The notes under the pieces were generated by a model, which saw only the letters and a list, made by a program, of their open reading frames with translations, was not told the origin of the DNA and did not search any database. Made by a program: the position numbers and the translations under genes. DNA of 64,000 nt, taken from the NCBI GenBank assembly GCA_020636005.1, contig JACJYR010000001.1, positions 1,870,001 through 1,934,000 of the forward strand. Direction: 5' to 3'. Source of the stretch: Lewinellaceae bacterium. GTDB lineage: Bacteria; Bacteroidota; Bacteroidia; Chitinophagales; Saprospiraceae. Below are positions 16,840 to 25,422 of the stretch, one piece after another (the stretch's first letter is position 1; each line of letters begins with the position of its first letter).

Positions 16840-18180
16840 ATGAAACCCGGATCAGGACATAAAAATTGGCTGGCTTTGCTCCTCCGTTGGTTGAGCGGGG
16901 ATGCCGATCGCAAGGACGAACGGGCGCTGGAGGCACTGGCCAAAGACGACCCCTTCCTGGCGGATGCCTTCGAGGGCTACCGCTCCTTGCCTGCTGAAAA
17001 CCATGCGGCGGCGGTCACGAAACTGAAGGCTGATTTGCGGGGCAAGTACCAAAAGAAAAGACGGGGCGCAGGGTTTTATGTCCTGAGGGCAGCGGCCATT
17101 GGGGTGGTATTGGTAGCAGCGTGGCTGGTTTTGCAACAGTTTCAACAAAAAGAAAATGCGCAGGCTGGCATCGCACAAGCAAAGGAAAAAGCAGCACCAC
17201 AGGAGCCTGTAACTACTATGGCCCCGGCAGCACCGCAAAGCGCAGAAACTTTGGAAAATAGCACTGCCAAAGCGCTGGAATCCGCCCCAATGGCCAAAAG
17301 AACAGACAGCAGCGAGGAGCCGGCAAATGGTGCTTTAGACAATAGCACTTTTGCCCGGAAAACCGAATCCAAAGAGGCACCTGCTGCTGTGAAAATTCCA
17401 GAGCCTTCCCAACTGGAGAGCTATTCCACATTGGATGACAGGAAGGAGTTGGAAGACATTGCCACCGCCGATCAAAATCTGGCCATGACAAAACCGGCAT
17501 CCGAAGAAACTGCACCTGCATCGGCGCCCCCATCCGCCGCCATGAAGAAAAATGCAGACAGTACCAGAACTGCCGCCGATGGGGGCCTGGGCTTTGTTCA
17601 AAAGAATATGGGCAATGAAAAAAAGATCTCCGGCGTAGTCACCGATGAATCGGGGGAGCCGCTGATCGGCGTTGCCGTGGCGGTGGACAAGACCAATCTA
17701 GGCACAAACACCAATCTGGACGGCTTCTATTCCATCCAAGTGCCGCCAGGGGCCGAATCGCTCACGTTCAGCTACACGGGCTACGGGAATCTCTCTGTGA
17801 AAATTGGCGAAGAAGACAGCATAAACGTGCACATGGCCAGCCGGGCCGATGCCCTGTCGGAAGTCGTCGTTTCGGGTCTGAGAAAAGGCAAGACCCGGCA
17901 AGCGAGCGCACCGGAGCCGAAAGGCGGCTTTGGAAAATTTGAAAAATACGTGCAGGAAAAGCTGCAATACCCCGCCGGGGCAGCCGCTGCCGGCATCGAA
18001 GGCGAGGTCGTCGTTGGTTTTAAAATAAAGAAAGACGGTACGCTGTATGATTTTTACGTGGAAAAATCGCTGGGCTTTGGCTGCGACGAGGAAGCCATCC
18101 GCCTGCTCAAGGAGGGCCCAAAGTGGAAGGCAGAGCCGGGCACTTATGCCTCCTACTCTATTTTTTTTAAAAAGAAGTGA
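16840..18180 (+). CDS. Membrane protein with anti-sigma-like N-terminus, CarboxypepD_reg-like domain and TonB C-terminal domain
   Basis: 446 aa from the ATG at 16840, preceded by AAAGG; an upstream in-frame start at 16762 lies inside the repeat array. Cytoplasmic N-terminus (about 1-75, WLSGDADRKDERALEALAKD), one membrane helix (about 79-100), a low-complexity Ala/Glu/Ser region, a CarboxypepD_reg-like domain (about 262-345: SGVVTDESGEPLIGVAV) ending ALSEVVVSG, and a TonB C-terminal domain (about 365-446: GIEGEVVVGFKIKKDG). Adjacent to the sigma factor; the inferred role is to sequester it and signal across the periplasm. The domain mix is typical of Saprospiraceae-like genomes. Confidence 0.82.
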   Translation: MKPGSGHKNWLALLLRWLSGDADRKDERALEALAKDDPFLADAFEGYRSLPAENHAAAVTKLKADLRGKYQKKRRGAGFYVLRAAAIGVVLVAAWLVLQQFQQKENAQAGIAQAKEKAAPQEPVTTMAPAAPQSAETLENSTAKALESAPMAKRTDSSEEPANGALDNSTFARKTESKEAPAAVKIPEPSQLESYSTLDDRKELEDIATADQNLAMTKPASEETAPASAPPSAAMKKNADSTRTAADGGLGFVQKNMGNEKKISGVVTDESGEPLIGVAVAVDKTNLGTNTNLDGFYSIQVPPGAESLTFSYTGYGNLSVKIGEEDSINVHMASRADALSEVVVSGLRKGKTRQASAPEPKGGFGKFEKYVQEKLQYPAGAAAAGIEGEVVVGFKIKKDGTLYDFYVEKSLGFGCDEEAIRLLKEGPKWKAEPGTYASYSIFFKKK

Positions 18181-18267
18181 GCAGCGAGGGGTGAGAGGTG
18201 AGGCAGGCGATACGCCAAACCAAGAAATATCCGCTCATCCCCTCTTCAAGGTGGAGTGGCATTTCAG

Positions 18268-18443
18268 CACCGTTTAGTTTTGAGAGGCCGGGTTATCAAA
18301 CCCGGCAGTTTGGCACCGTTTCGTTTTGAGAGGCCGGGTTATCAAACCCGGCAGTTTGGCGCCGGAGCCGCCGGGTTATCAAACCCGGCAGAAACCCGGC
18401 GGTTTGGTGCCGGAAACGCCGGGTTTGATAACCCGGCCTCTCC
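18268..18443. repeat. Tandem hairpin (REP-like) array between convergent genes
   Basis: Two 46-bp tandem copies start CACCGTTTnGTTTTGAGAGG and contain the hairpin GCCGGGTTATCAAACCCGGC; a third hairpin and an inverted copy (GCCGGGTTTGATAACCCGGC) follow, ending in GGCCTCTCC, the complement of the unit start. It lies in the 353-nt spacer between the sigma-partner gene and dihydrofolate reductase, where it could end transcription from both sides. Frames across it translate only the repeat. Confidence 0.75.
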
Positions 18444-18533
18444 ACCTAAAAGTATGTATTTCACCTCAAAGAAGGGAAGAGCGTAATTTTTCATCGTTTC
18501 AAGAACACCTGAAAAAAACAAAAACACAAATCG

Positions 18534-19028
18534 TCACCTCATCCTTTCCAAAACGACGTAAGCATAGTTATACGCATTTTTTTCATCGGCCTCGTGCGGC
18601 TCCCTCGACACCTCCAGCCACTCTTCCAAGTTTAGGTCGGGAAAAAAAACATCGCCGGCCATCTTGACGTCCACCTCCGTCAGGTAGATTCTGTCGAGCA
18701 GCGGAAGGGCCATCTTATAAATTTCACCGCCCCCGATGATGAAAGCCTCCTCTTCGCCGTTTGCTCCGGCCAGGTCCAGCGCCTCTCGCAGAGAATGAAC
18801 AACGATGCAGCCCGTTGCCACGAAAAATGGGTCGCGGGTGATGACGATATTCGTGCGCTTTGGCAGCGGCCTTCCGATAGACTCAAAAGACTTCCTCCCC
18901 ATAATGATATGGTGGCCGATCGTCGTCCTTTTGAAATACTGCAGGTCGGCGGGCAGGTACCAGGGTATTTCGTTGTTGCGCCCAATGATGTTATTTTTGG
19001 CGGTGGCTACGATAGCAGAGATGGTCAC
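18534..19028 (-). CDS. folA: Dihydrofolate reductase
   Basis: Start chosen at GTG 19028 because the protein then begins with the family's usual VTISAIVATAKNNIIG; an ATG at 19097 would add 23 unlike residues. Product about 164 aa, normal length. Seen: NEIPWYLPADLQYFKRTT (substrate and NADPH site with the acidic Asp), MGRKSFESIGRPLP, and IIGGGEIYKMALP. It reduces dihydrofolate to tetrahydrofolate with NADPH in the cytoplasm. No thymidylate synthase is next to it in the window. Confidence 0.93.
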   Translation of the reverse strand: MTISAIVATAKNNIIGRNNEIPWYLPADLQYFKRTTIGHHIIMGRKSFESIGRPLPKRTNIVITRDPFFVATGCIVVHSLREALDLAGANGEEEAFIIGGGEIYKMALPLLDRIYLTEVDVKMAGDVFFPDLNLEEWLEVSREPHEADEKNAYNYAYVVLERMR

Positions 19029-19179
19029 GTTGAAATAATTTGAGTTTGGAAAATAATCGCCTTCTATTGTACTGCCCAAAAGAAATACGACGGCCACAAA
19101 GTTACTCGTTCGATCCGGCTAATGTTGCCAGGCCATTCATTTAACAATACACCTGGTATGGCTTATCCAATTAAAAAAA

Positions 19180-19641
19180 ATGCAGGATTATAAACAACTA
19201 AAAACCCGGCTGTTCCGGTACTGCCTGAACGCCATCCAGCAAAGGATTGATACTGCACAGGAAGCCATTGACGCCGCCACGGCTGCGGCCAATGAAGAAA
19301 CCAAGAGCAGTGCCGGCGACAAGTACGAAACCACCCGGGCCATGATGCACCTGGAACGGGAAAAAAACGAAGTGCAATTGGCCAAAGCCCTGCAATTGAA
19401 ACAGGAAATGCTGGCTATCGGGCCTGACAAAGTTTGTGAAAAAGGAGAAGCGGGAGGCTTGGTAGTGACGGATCAGGGCGTTTACTACCTGGCAGGAGGT
19501 ATCGGAAAAATACAGTTGGAGGAATCCTTGTACTATTCTATTGCTTTGGACGCACCAATCGGGGCCTTGTTGAAGGGAAAGACCCCTGGTGACGAATTTA
19601 GCTTTCAGGGCAAAACTTTCCGCATTGAGCTTATCTATTGA
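19180..19641 (+). CDS. GreA/GreB-like protein
   Basis: 153 aa. N-terminal coiled-coil-prone region with KSSAGDKYETTRAMMHLE, then a C-terminal domain (GPDKVCEKGEAGGLVVTDQG, later IGALLKGKTPGDEF) like the GreA/GreB C-terminal domain. Bacteroidota members are often labelled 3-oxoacyl-ACP synthase in databases, which the sequence does not support. The acidic tip residues needed for transcript cleavage are not obvious, so it may bind RNA polymerase without Gre activity. Convergent with the kynurenine monooxygenase gene, 7 nt apart. Confidence 0.7.
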   Translation: MQDYKQLKTRLFRYCLNAIQQRIDTAQEAIDAATAAANEETKSSAGDKYETTRAMMHLEREKNEVQLAKALQLKQEMLAIGPDKVCEKGEAGGLVVTDQGVYYLAGGIGKIQLEESLYYSIALDAPIGALLKGKTPGDEFSFQGKTFRIELIY

Positions 19642-19648
19642 TGGGGAC

Positions 19649-21010
19649 CTACCGTTCCCCCAGCCATTTCTTGAACACCGCTTCCACTTCCGGCCCCTTC
19701 CAATTTTCATCCACTTTTGGAATAGCCAACATGCGCTCAAACAACTCTTCGTGCGCCGACACCTCTGCCAGGGCCTGGCTGTAGGGCACGTGGCTGAAGC
19801 TCACCATGGAATACACCGACTGGAACTCGTCCGGGAAGCGCTCGTGCAGGTGTTTTTCTATTTTTTTCCAAAGCAAAAAACGGGGGTCGGCCACCTTGTC
19901 GCGCATTTCGACAAAGTTGGCCAGGGCCAGGTCGGCAATGGCATTGGCATCTTCGATGCGGCTGGCGTTGAACTCTTCGATGATGGCGGGCCAGTCCTCG
20001 TCGTACTTGTCCATCAGGCCATCCAGGATGGTACAGTCCTCGAAGCCGGCGTTCATGCCCTGCCCGAAAAAGGGCACGATGGCATGGCAGGCATCGCCGA
20101 TGAGCAGCACTTTTTCACCATAGTTCCAGGGGCTGCAGCGCACCGTGACCAGTGCTGCCGTAGGGTTGTCAAAAAAATCTTCCACCAGCGTGGGCATGAG
20201 CGGGAGAGTATCCGGGAAATACTTCTTGAAAAAAGCCAATACCTGTTGTTCCGTCTGCAAATTTTTGAAAGACTCTTCGCCCTCGAAGGGCAGGAAGAGG
20301 GTACAGGTAAAACTTCCATCGAGGTTCGGCAGGGCAATGAGCATGAAATGGCCCCTGGGCCAGATATGCAGGGCGTGGGTGTCCATGCGGTGGCTGCCGT
20401 CCTCCCTGGGCGGGATGGTCAGTTCCTTGTAGCCATGTTCGATGTAATGTTGCGAATAGTTGAAACGGGGCAGCTTTTGCAGGGTATTGCGCACGGCGGA
20501 GAAAGCTCCGTCGGTGCCGAAGATCAAATCGGCCTCCACGGTGTAGCGGTGGCCGGTTTCGCCGTCCTCGAAGCGCACGGCGCTCGTTTCCAGGTCGAGG
20601 CCCCGGCAGATTTGGTTGAAATGGAAATGCACCTGCTCGTGGCCGTCGGCGATGTTGACCAGCTCCACGTTCAGCCCGCCGCGAGAGACGGAGTTGATGG
20701 CCTGTCCTTTTTCGCCATAGGGCTGAAAGGTGAGCGAACCGTCCAGCCCGTGCATCATCCTGCCGGGCATGGGGATGGCCACGGCCTCTATTTTTTCACG
20801 GATGCCGGCAATTTCGATGGCCTTCCAGCCCCGCTCGCTCAGGGCCAGGTTGATAGACCGGCCGCCGATGTAGCCGGCTTGCCGGAAGTCGGGCCGGCGT
20901 TCGTACACGTCCACTATATAGCCCCTTTTGGCGAGGATGACCGACCATAGGGCACCGACGAGCCCGGCACCGACGATGGCCACTTTTTTCCGTTTTGTAT
21001 CCAGTTTCAT
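19649..21010 (-). CDS. kmo: Kynurenine 3-monooxygenase
   Basis: 453 aa from the ATG at 21010 (MKLDTKRKKVAIVGAGLVG); an upstream in-frame start at 21052 is less likely. FAD-binding GxGxxG at the N-terminus, the KMO signature RSINLALSERG, the GTDGAFSAVR segment, and the second FAD motif IGDACHAIVPFFGQGMNAGFED. The enzyme hydroxylates L-kynurenine to 3-hydroxykynurenine with NADPH and O2 in the tryptophan-to-NAD route. A kynurenine-formamidase-like cyclase is at 54131-54901, but other pathway genes are not in the window. The long plus-strand frame over this gene is a shadow. Confidence 0.92.
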   Translation of the reverse strand: MKLDTKRKKVAIVGAGLVGALWSVILAKRGYIVDVYERRPDFRQAGYIGGRSINLALSERGWKAIEIAGIREKIEAVAIPMPGRMMHGLDGSLTFQPYGEKGQAINSVSRGGLNVELVNIADGHEQVHFHFNQICRGLDLETSAVRFEDGETGHRYTVEADLIFGTDGAFSAVRNTLQKLPRFNYSQHYIEHGYKELTIPPREDGSHRMDTHALHIWPRGHFMLIALPNLDGSFTCTLFLPFEGEESFKNLQTEQQVLAFFKKYFPDTLPLMPTLVEDFFDNPTAALVTVRCSPWNYGEKVLLIGDACHAIVPFFGQGMNAGFEDCTILDGLMDKYDEDWPAIIEEFNASRIEDANAIADLALANFVEMRDKVADPRFLLWKKIEKHLHERFPDEFQSVYSMVSFSHVPYSQALAEVSAHEELFERMLAIPKVDENWKGPEVEAVFKKWLGER

Positions 21011-21140
21011 GCTAAAAAGTATTGATGTTCCACCAGTGAATTTTGCCCGCACAAGGTAGGCATTTGATATGCTGCGAACGAATAATCGTCCAGGCTATTT
21101 GCGGCTGGTCATTAGGTTTTGGCCATCGCCGGGGGGTAAA

Positions 21141-21186
21141 CAACAAAGGCCCCCCTGGGTTCAGCCACAGGGGAGCCTTTGTTGGC
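21141..21186 (-). terminator. Intrinsic terminator after the small exported protein gene
   Basis: Long stem CAACAAAGGCnCCCCTG / CAGGGGnGCCTTTGTTG with a ten-base loop, followed on the minus strand by TTTACC. It lies 19 nt past the stop at 21205. Confidence 0.85.
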
Positions 21187-21204
21187 AGGATGAAATATGG
21201 GGGC

Positions 21205-21810
21205 TTACTTCTTGGCGGCCTTCACCACCATTTTGCCGAGTTCCTTGCCGGCTTTGGCGTAGGCCTCCGAAATGCGCTCGCCCGTGTCGAAGTCGTAGCC
21301 ACCGGCGCTGCGGCCCGGCGAGTTGTCCACCGAGATGACGGCGACGACTTTGTCGCGGTTGGCCGTTTCCACGATGGTGGCCGTACCGTCAATGTAGGCA
21401 TTTTTACGCATGACGCCCACGTTGAAGCCAGGCTCGGTAAAAGAAGTGTTGAAAATCAGGGTGTACTTGGCGTCCGGGTGGTCGCCGGCGTCCATTTCGG
21501 CATATTTTGAGAAGAGTTCATTGAACTGCGGCTCAAAGCGGTTTTGCCGGTCGGCTATCCAGGCTTCTTTCCAAGTGTCGCCGCGTCCTTTTTCCTTCTC
21601 GTTGTATTCCTTCACTTTTTTGTCAACGTATTCTGCTTCTTTTTTGAATTTGCCCACGCCCATGTTTTCGTAGGTAAATTCTGTGTTGATGGATTTTTCG
21701 CCCTTCAGGGCTTTCAGGTCGCCTTTCGTCATCTTTAGCTTCTGGGCGTTGGCGGGGAGGGCGAAGGCAAGGAAGAGCGCCATGCCCAATAGCAGGGAAA
21801 GATTTTTCAT
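21205..21810 (-). CDS. Exported protein of unknown function
   Basis: 201 aa. Signal peptide ends ALPANA/QK at about residue 22. The mature part is charged, with GDLKALKGEKSINTEF and later DAKYTLIFNTSFTEPGFNVG and IVETANRDKVVAVISVDN, i.e. an alpha/beta periplasmic-type domain without membrane segments. Similar small exported proteins occur in many Bacteroidota, but I recognise no named family with confidence. Single gene with its own strong terminator. Confidence 0.8.
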   Translation of the reverse strand: MKNLSLLLGMALFLAFALPANAQKLKMTKGDLKALKGEKSINTEFTYENMGVGKFKKEAEYVDKKVKEYNEKEKGRGDTWKEAWIADRQNRFEPQFNELFSKYAEMDAGDHPDAKYTLIFNTSFTEPGFNVGVMRKNAYIDGTATIVETANRDKVVAVISVDNSPGRSAGGYDFDTGERISEAYAKAGKELGKMVVKAAKK

Positions 21811-22039
21811 GTTGATTCAGATTTAAAAAATGGTTGGTGAAAAAATAATCAGCCACACCTGGACGGGATATTAGGTCGCTTCGAAATTCCCATGCTCCGG
21901 CATGACTGGGGTTGATTTTAAAACCAATTATAGGAAGGTGGTTTCAAACTGTTGTTAGGAGGCAAGGATAGGGAAATTTTCACAAATAATTTGCTGGCTG
22001 TCAGAAAATCTGCGTACTGGCGCACTTGGTGCGAATGTC

Positions 22040-23731
22040 TTACTGAGCGTTTGCAGGCAGCTTTTTGCATTGGCCGATTTGCATTTCGATGTGCCGTTTT
22101 TCAGGATATGTGGCTATTTCTTTGGTCAAGGCTGTTTCGTACAGCCGGAGCGCCCGTTGATATTCCTTTTTCTTAAACATATAGTCGCCGGCCAGTACGT
22201 AGGTGTGGTAGTATTCCGGGTTGGATTTTACCAGATCGTCCACGTCAATTTCGTGGAATCCCTTTCGGATCTGTTCTTTCAGGTGCCTGAAATGGACAAA
22301 GTCCTTGAAATCATTGGAGTAAATAAAACTGTCAGGGGCTACATCGAGCAGGGTGTCCCTGATTTCCCTGTCAACGTGCAAGCCCTGCATGGAAAAGATT
22401 TTGTTCAGGTCGTAGGTGACAAAAGGCCCTTCCTGCCAAGGCGCCGTGGAAACGGTCACAAGCAGCTTGTCCGGCTGAAAAACAATGCTGTGGTGGGCAA
22501 TCAATTGGTTGACGGCCTTCTCGTTGCCCATGCCGATGTCGGCATCGTTCAAGCCTTTGCGGTCTCGCAGCAAAGTAACTGCTTTGGGCAAATCCATTTT
22601 GCCACTCCTGTCCAGCAACTCCCTTACCCGTTGGTAGCGGTAAATGGAGGCACTTTCCTCCATCTGCACCACATTGTTTTTTTGCTGGCGCAATGCTTCA
22701 CTTTGGTAGTGGTTGGTGCAAATGATATCGTCCTGCCCGGCATCGTAGATATCCATTTGCGTGGGCGTTTTTTCAATCACTACCGCTTTATGGTCGTGTG
22801 CCGAGCCAATGAGGATGGACTCAGCCACGAAGGTTTTCCGCTTTTGTGCAATGGCAGCTGCTTCTTCGATGTTGGCAGCATATTGCAAAATCTCCCGGCC
22901 CACCAATGAAATGGGCGTCGCCGAACCGGAAGGCATGTCCGATTTGGCTGCATTGAGCGTGACCGTCAGCCCCTGGTCATTCATGCCGGAGACCACACCC
23001 GTCATGCCGCCCCAGGTGACCATCATGAATTTGTGGCCATCGGCAGGGTTGTAAAAGGCGATAATTTTATCTTCTGCGAATTCGTCGCCCACATAAAAAT
23101 CGAAGTTTCGCCCGATGATGAGCGAACTGTCGGCGGAGCGGCTGCTCCAGGAGCCGAAGGACGTGCAGCCCACCAATGCCAGGTTTTGCAGGGCATGTCC
23201 GATGTCGTGGGCGGCATGGTAGTTCAAGATGCGCTGGTAGGGCTCGCTGATGTAGTCGTACTCGTGGGGCGCAGATTCTGATACGCCCAGAATTTCCAGT
23301 TTAAATTCTTCAGGCACATTTTCATCCAGGTGGCGGTTGAACCAGCCAATAAAGTATTTCAGGAAATGGCGGTAAAATTCGGAAGGCACCAGTTCGCTGA
23401 TTTGGCCAACAAAAGCGTCTTCCTGTTTTTGCAACAACTCTTTGGCCAGTTTGCCGTACACCACTCCCCGCTCGAAAGGGCTGCCTTCAACGTACATTTC
23501 CCACAAGCCGCTATTGCTTTTGCGCAGCCAATTGTTGCCCAGGGTGTAGGCGTTTTCGCCTATTTGTTTGCGCTCCCAGGTGAGGCTTTCTGTAGAGGCG
23601 GGCGTTGGCGGCACCATGATGGCCACTGAATAAAGGTAAACAGCGCCTATGGCGAATAGCAACAGGAAGGATAGTACAGTCCATTTTATGATCCTCCAGA
23701 TCTTTTGACCTATGGTGCTTTTTTTTGCCAT
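22040..23731 (-). CDS. C45-type autoproteolytic acyltransferase/hydrolase, membrane-anchored
   Basis: 563 aa. One N-terminal membrane helix (about 16-36), then an NTN-hydrolase domain. The likely nucleophile is Cys189 (LVGCTSFGSW), followed by the family's GRNFDFYVG and later GMTGVVSGMNDQGLTVTLNA. In this family the chain may be cut just before Cys to expose the nucleophile. The tail (about 500-560) has a short TPR-like stretch. It follows the phytoene-desaturase-like gene (23794-25305) across a word array and probably belongs to the same lipid/pigment operon. Substrate unknown; amide or ester acyl transfer is the family expectation. Confidence 0.82.
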   Translation of the reverse strand: MAKKSTIGQKIWRIIKWTVLSFLLLFAIGAVYLYSVAIMVPPTPASTESLTWERKQIGENAYTLGNNWLRKSNSGLWEMYVEGSPFERGVVYGKLAKELLQKQEDAFVGQISELVPSEFYRHFLKYFIGWFNRHLDENVPEEFKLEILGVSESAPHEYDYISEPYQRILNYHAAHDIGHALQNLALVGCTSFGSWSSRSADSSLIIGRNFDFYVGDEFAEDKIIAFYNPADGHKFMMVTWGGMTGVVSGMNDQGLTVTLNAAKSDMPSGSATPISLVGREILQYAANIEEAAAIAQKRKTFVAESILIGSAHDHKAVVIEKTPTQMDIYDAGQDDIICTNHYQSEALRQQKNNVVQMEESASIYRYQRVRELLDRSGKMDLPKAVTLLRDRKGLNDADIGMGNEKAVNQLIAHHSIVFQPDKLLVTVSTAPWQEGPFVTYDLNKIFSMQGLHVDREIRDTLLDVAPDSFIYSNDFKDFVHFRHLKEQIRKGFHEIDVDDLVKSNPEYYHTYVLAGDYMFKKKEYQRALRLYETALTKEIATYPEKRHIEMQIGQCKKLPANAQ

Positions 23732-23744
23732 TTGAAAAATTTGT

Positions 23745-23793
23745 CCATGTTAGCTACCAGCCACCTAATTCCCTAATTCCCCAATTCCCAATT
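23745..23793 (-). repeat. GGAATTAG word array upstream of the C45 gene
   Basis: On the minus strand: GGGAATTGGGGAATTAGGG then AATTAGG, 8-9 nt period, ending about 20 nt before the ATG at 23731. Confidence 0.55.
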
Positions 23794-25305
23794 TCACGCA
23801 TTCCGAATCTCATCTACCAATTCCTTCCTGTCCACAAACTCGAAACAAGTAACAAGCGCGCTGACCGAAACACCAAGGATGCCGTGCAGGTTTATGTTTT
23901 GGCCGGTCAAAAGCAGGTTGGGTATTTTCGTGCGGGGCGAGATGAAAGTTTTCCAGGGAGCGGTATAGTCTTTGGCGATGCCATACATCGAACCGTCGTC
24001 GGTGCCAATGTAGTCGCGGAAAGAAAGGGGCGTGGCGACATAGTAGGAGTGGATGTGGTTGCGCAGCCCGGGGAATTTGGTTTCCACCAGGTCAATCAAT
24101 AGTTCTGCTTTCCGCCGTTTGAATTCCTTGTACAATTCGCCCCGGTCGCTTTCGTGCCCAACCGTGTTGAAAGTATCAGCCCAAGGGGCCACCTCTTCGT
24201 AGCGCATGTAGGCCATCAGCGTGGCACCGTCGGCATACACTTCAGACTTGGAAGAAGCGGAAAAAAAGACGGCGAAACTGGTCGGCCAATCCTCCACTTT
24301 ATAAGCAGTTTCGTTCCAAATATTGCGGTGATCATCGCAGTAATAATAGTTGCTGTTGATGTAGGGGTAGCTGTCTTTTTTGAAAACGATGTTGACAAGC
24401 AAGGTAGAAATTGAGTTTTCTAAAGACTTCAAACGGGTGATATAAGCGTGCCTGATTTTATCGGAAACGACCATGTCCATGGTATTCACGGGGTGGGCGT
24501 TGGAGATGAAATATTTGCCATATACCTTTTCACCGTTTTCCAGTTCTGCATATTGAATATCGCCCCCTTCCTCCACCAGTTTCACCACTTTCCTGTTGCG
24601 CTTTATCTCGCCACCATACGACCTGATTTTTTTGTTTAACAAACGGGCGATCTGCGAGCCGCCGTCCACACAGCGCCAGGAGCTTTCGATGTAGCTGTTC
24701 ACCACGAGGGCATGGACGTAAAGGGGCGTTTTGCCACCGACACCCGCATACAGGGCATTGTTGCCGCCCAGCACCGCCTGCAATTTTTCATTGTCCGTCA
24801 AAGATTCGATGTAGGCTTTGGTGTCCATTTCCAGGGCGTCAATCTTTTCAAAATAAGATTCGTCCCGCAGGCGGTATAGCGGGAACTGCTCACAGATTTC
24901 CAGCATTTTGGCGCAGTACTGCTCGATGACATGCCGCTCGCCGGGAAAGTCTTGGGAGAGTTTTTCGATGAAATTGTCGTAGCCCTGGGCGATGCGGTAC
25001 TCCTTGTCGTCGTTGCCCAGCAGGAAAATGTCGAAGGCGTCCATGTCCATCCGCTGGAGTTTCAGGTCATCCAGGATGCCGAGGAATTTGAAAATCTGGT
25101 AGAGGTTCTGGCCCGGCAGCAGCCCACCGAGGTAGTGGACACCGGAGTCGAAGATGACCTTTTCCCGCACGAAGGTCTGGAGGTTGCCGCCTATCTGTTT
25201 GTTTTTTTCCAAAATGCAAACCTTGTACCCCCTCATGCCCAGGATGGTGGCGCACACCAACCCGCCCAGGCCGCTTCCCACAATGACTACGTCGTGTTTT
25301 TCCAT
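23794..25305 (-). CDS. FAD-dependent oxidoreductase, phytoene desaturase/CrtI-like
   Basis: 503 aa. N-terminal Rossmann FAD motif (VIVGSGLGGLVCATILGMRG, acidic end ILEKN), then IGGNLQTF as in carotenoid desaturases and amine oxidases. The C-terminal FAD motif appears as NLLLTGQNINLHGILGVS. The enzyme probably acts on a long polyene or fatty chain. It lies between the trifunctional MMPL gene and the C45 gene on the same strand, an arrangement I associate with flexirubin and aryl-polyene clusters. It could instead be a retinol/carotenoid isomerase-type enzyme. Confidence 0.85.
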   Translation of the reverse strand: MEKHDVVIVGSGLGGLVCATILGMRGYKVCILEKNKQIGGNLQTFVREKVIFDSGVHYLGGLLPGQNLYQIFKFLGILDDLKLQRMDMDAFDIFLLGNDDKEYRIAQGYDNFIEKLSQDFPGERHVIEQYCAKMLEICEQFPLYRLRDESYFEKIDALEMDTKAYIESLTDNEKLQAVLGGNNALYAGVGGKTPLYVHALVVNSYIESSWRCVDGGSQIARLLNKKIRSYGGEIKRNRKVVKLVEEGGDIQYAELENGEKVYGKYFISNAHPVNTMDMVVSDKIRHAYITRLKSLENSISTLLVNIVFKKDSYPYINSNYYYCDDHRNIWNETAYKVEDWPTSFAVFFSASSKSEVYADGATLMAYMRYEEVAPWADTFNTVGHESDRGELYKEFKRRKAELLIDLVETKFPGLRNHIHSYYVATPLSFRDYIGTDDGSMYGIAKDYTAPWKTFISPRTKIPNLLLTGQNINLHGILGVSVSALVTCFEFVDRKELVDEIRNA

Positions 25306-25309
25306 ACGC

Positions 25310-25422
25310 TAACAGTTGTTTGAGGTCGTTTGATATCGTTTGAATTTGTTTGAAAATTGTTGTCGAGCGTGAATTACAATTTTCAAACAACCTCAAACAA
25401 TGCTCAAACTATTTTCAAACTA
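25310..25422. repeat. GTTTGA/CAAAC palindromic word array upstream of the desaturase gene
   Basis: GTTTGA words at 10-11 nt spacing, GTTTGAAAATTG, a short centre, then CAATTTTCAAAC and further CAAAC words. It fills the whole spacer between the trifunctional gene and the desaturase. Same design as 16725-16839. Confidence 0.75.

Noticed and set aside
18256..18667. Plus-strand frames with RPGYQTRQFGA-type repeats
   Set aside because: They translate the hairpin array at 18268-18443 and run antisense into dihydrofolate reductase.
19589..20950. 453-codon plus-strand frame over kynurenine monooxygenase
   Set aside because: Shadow of a high-GC third-position gene; the minus-strand product has full KMO motifs.
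16725..25422. CRISPR array candidates in the word-filled spacers
   Set aside because: Units are 6-11 nt, degenerate and palindromically arranged, with no constant repeat of 23-40 nt, no unique spacers and no cas genes.
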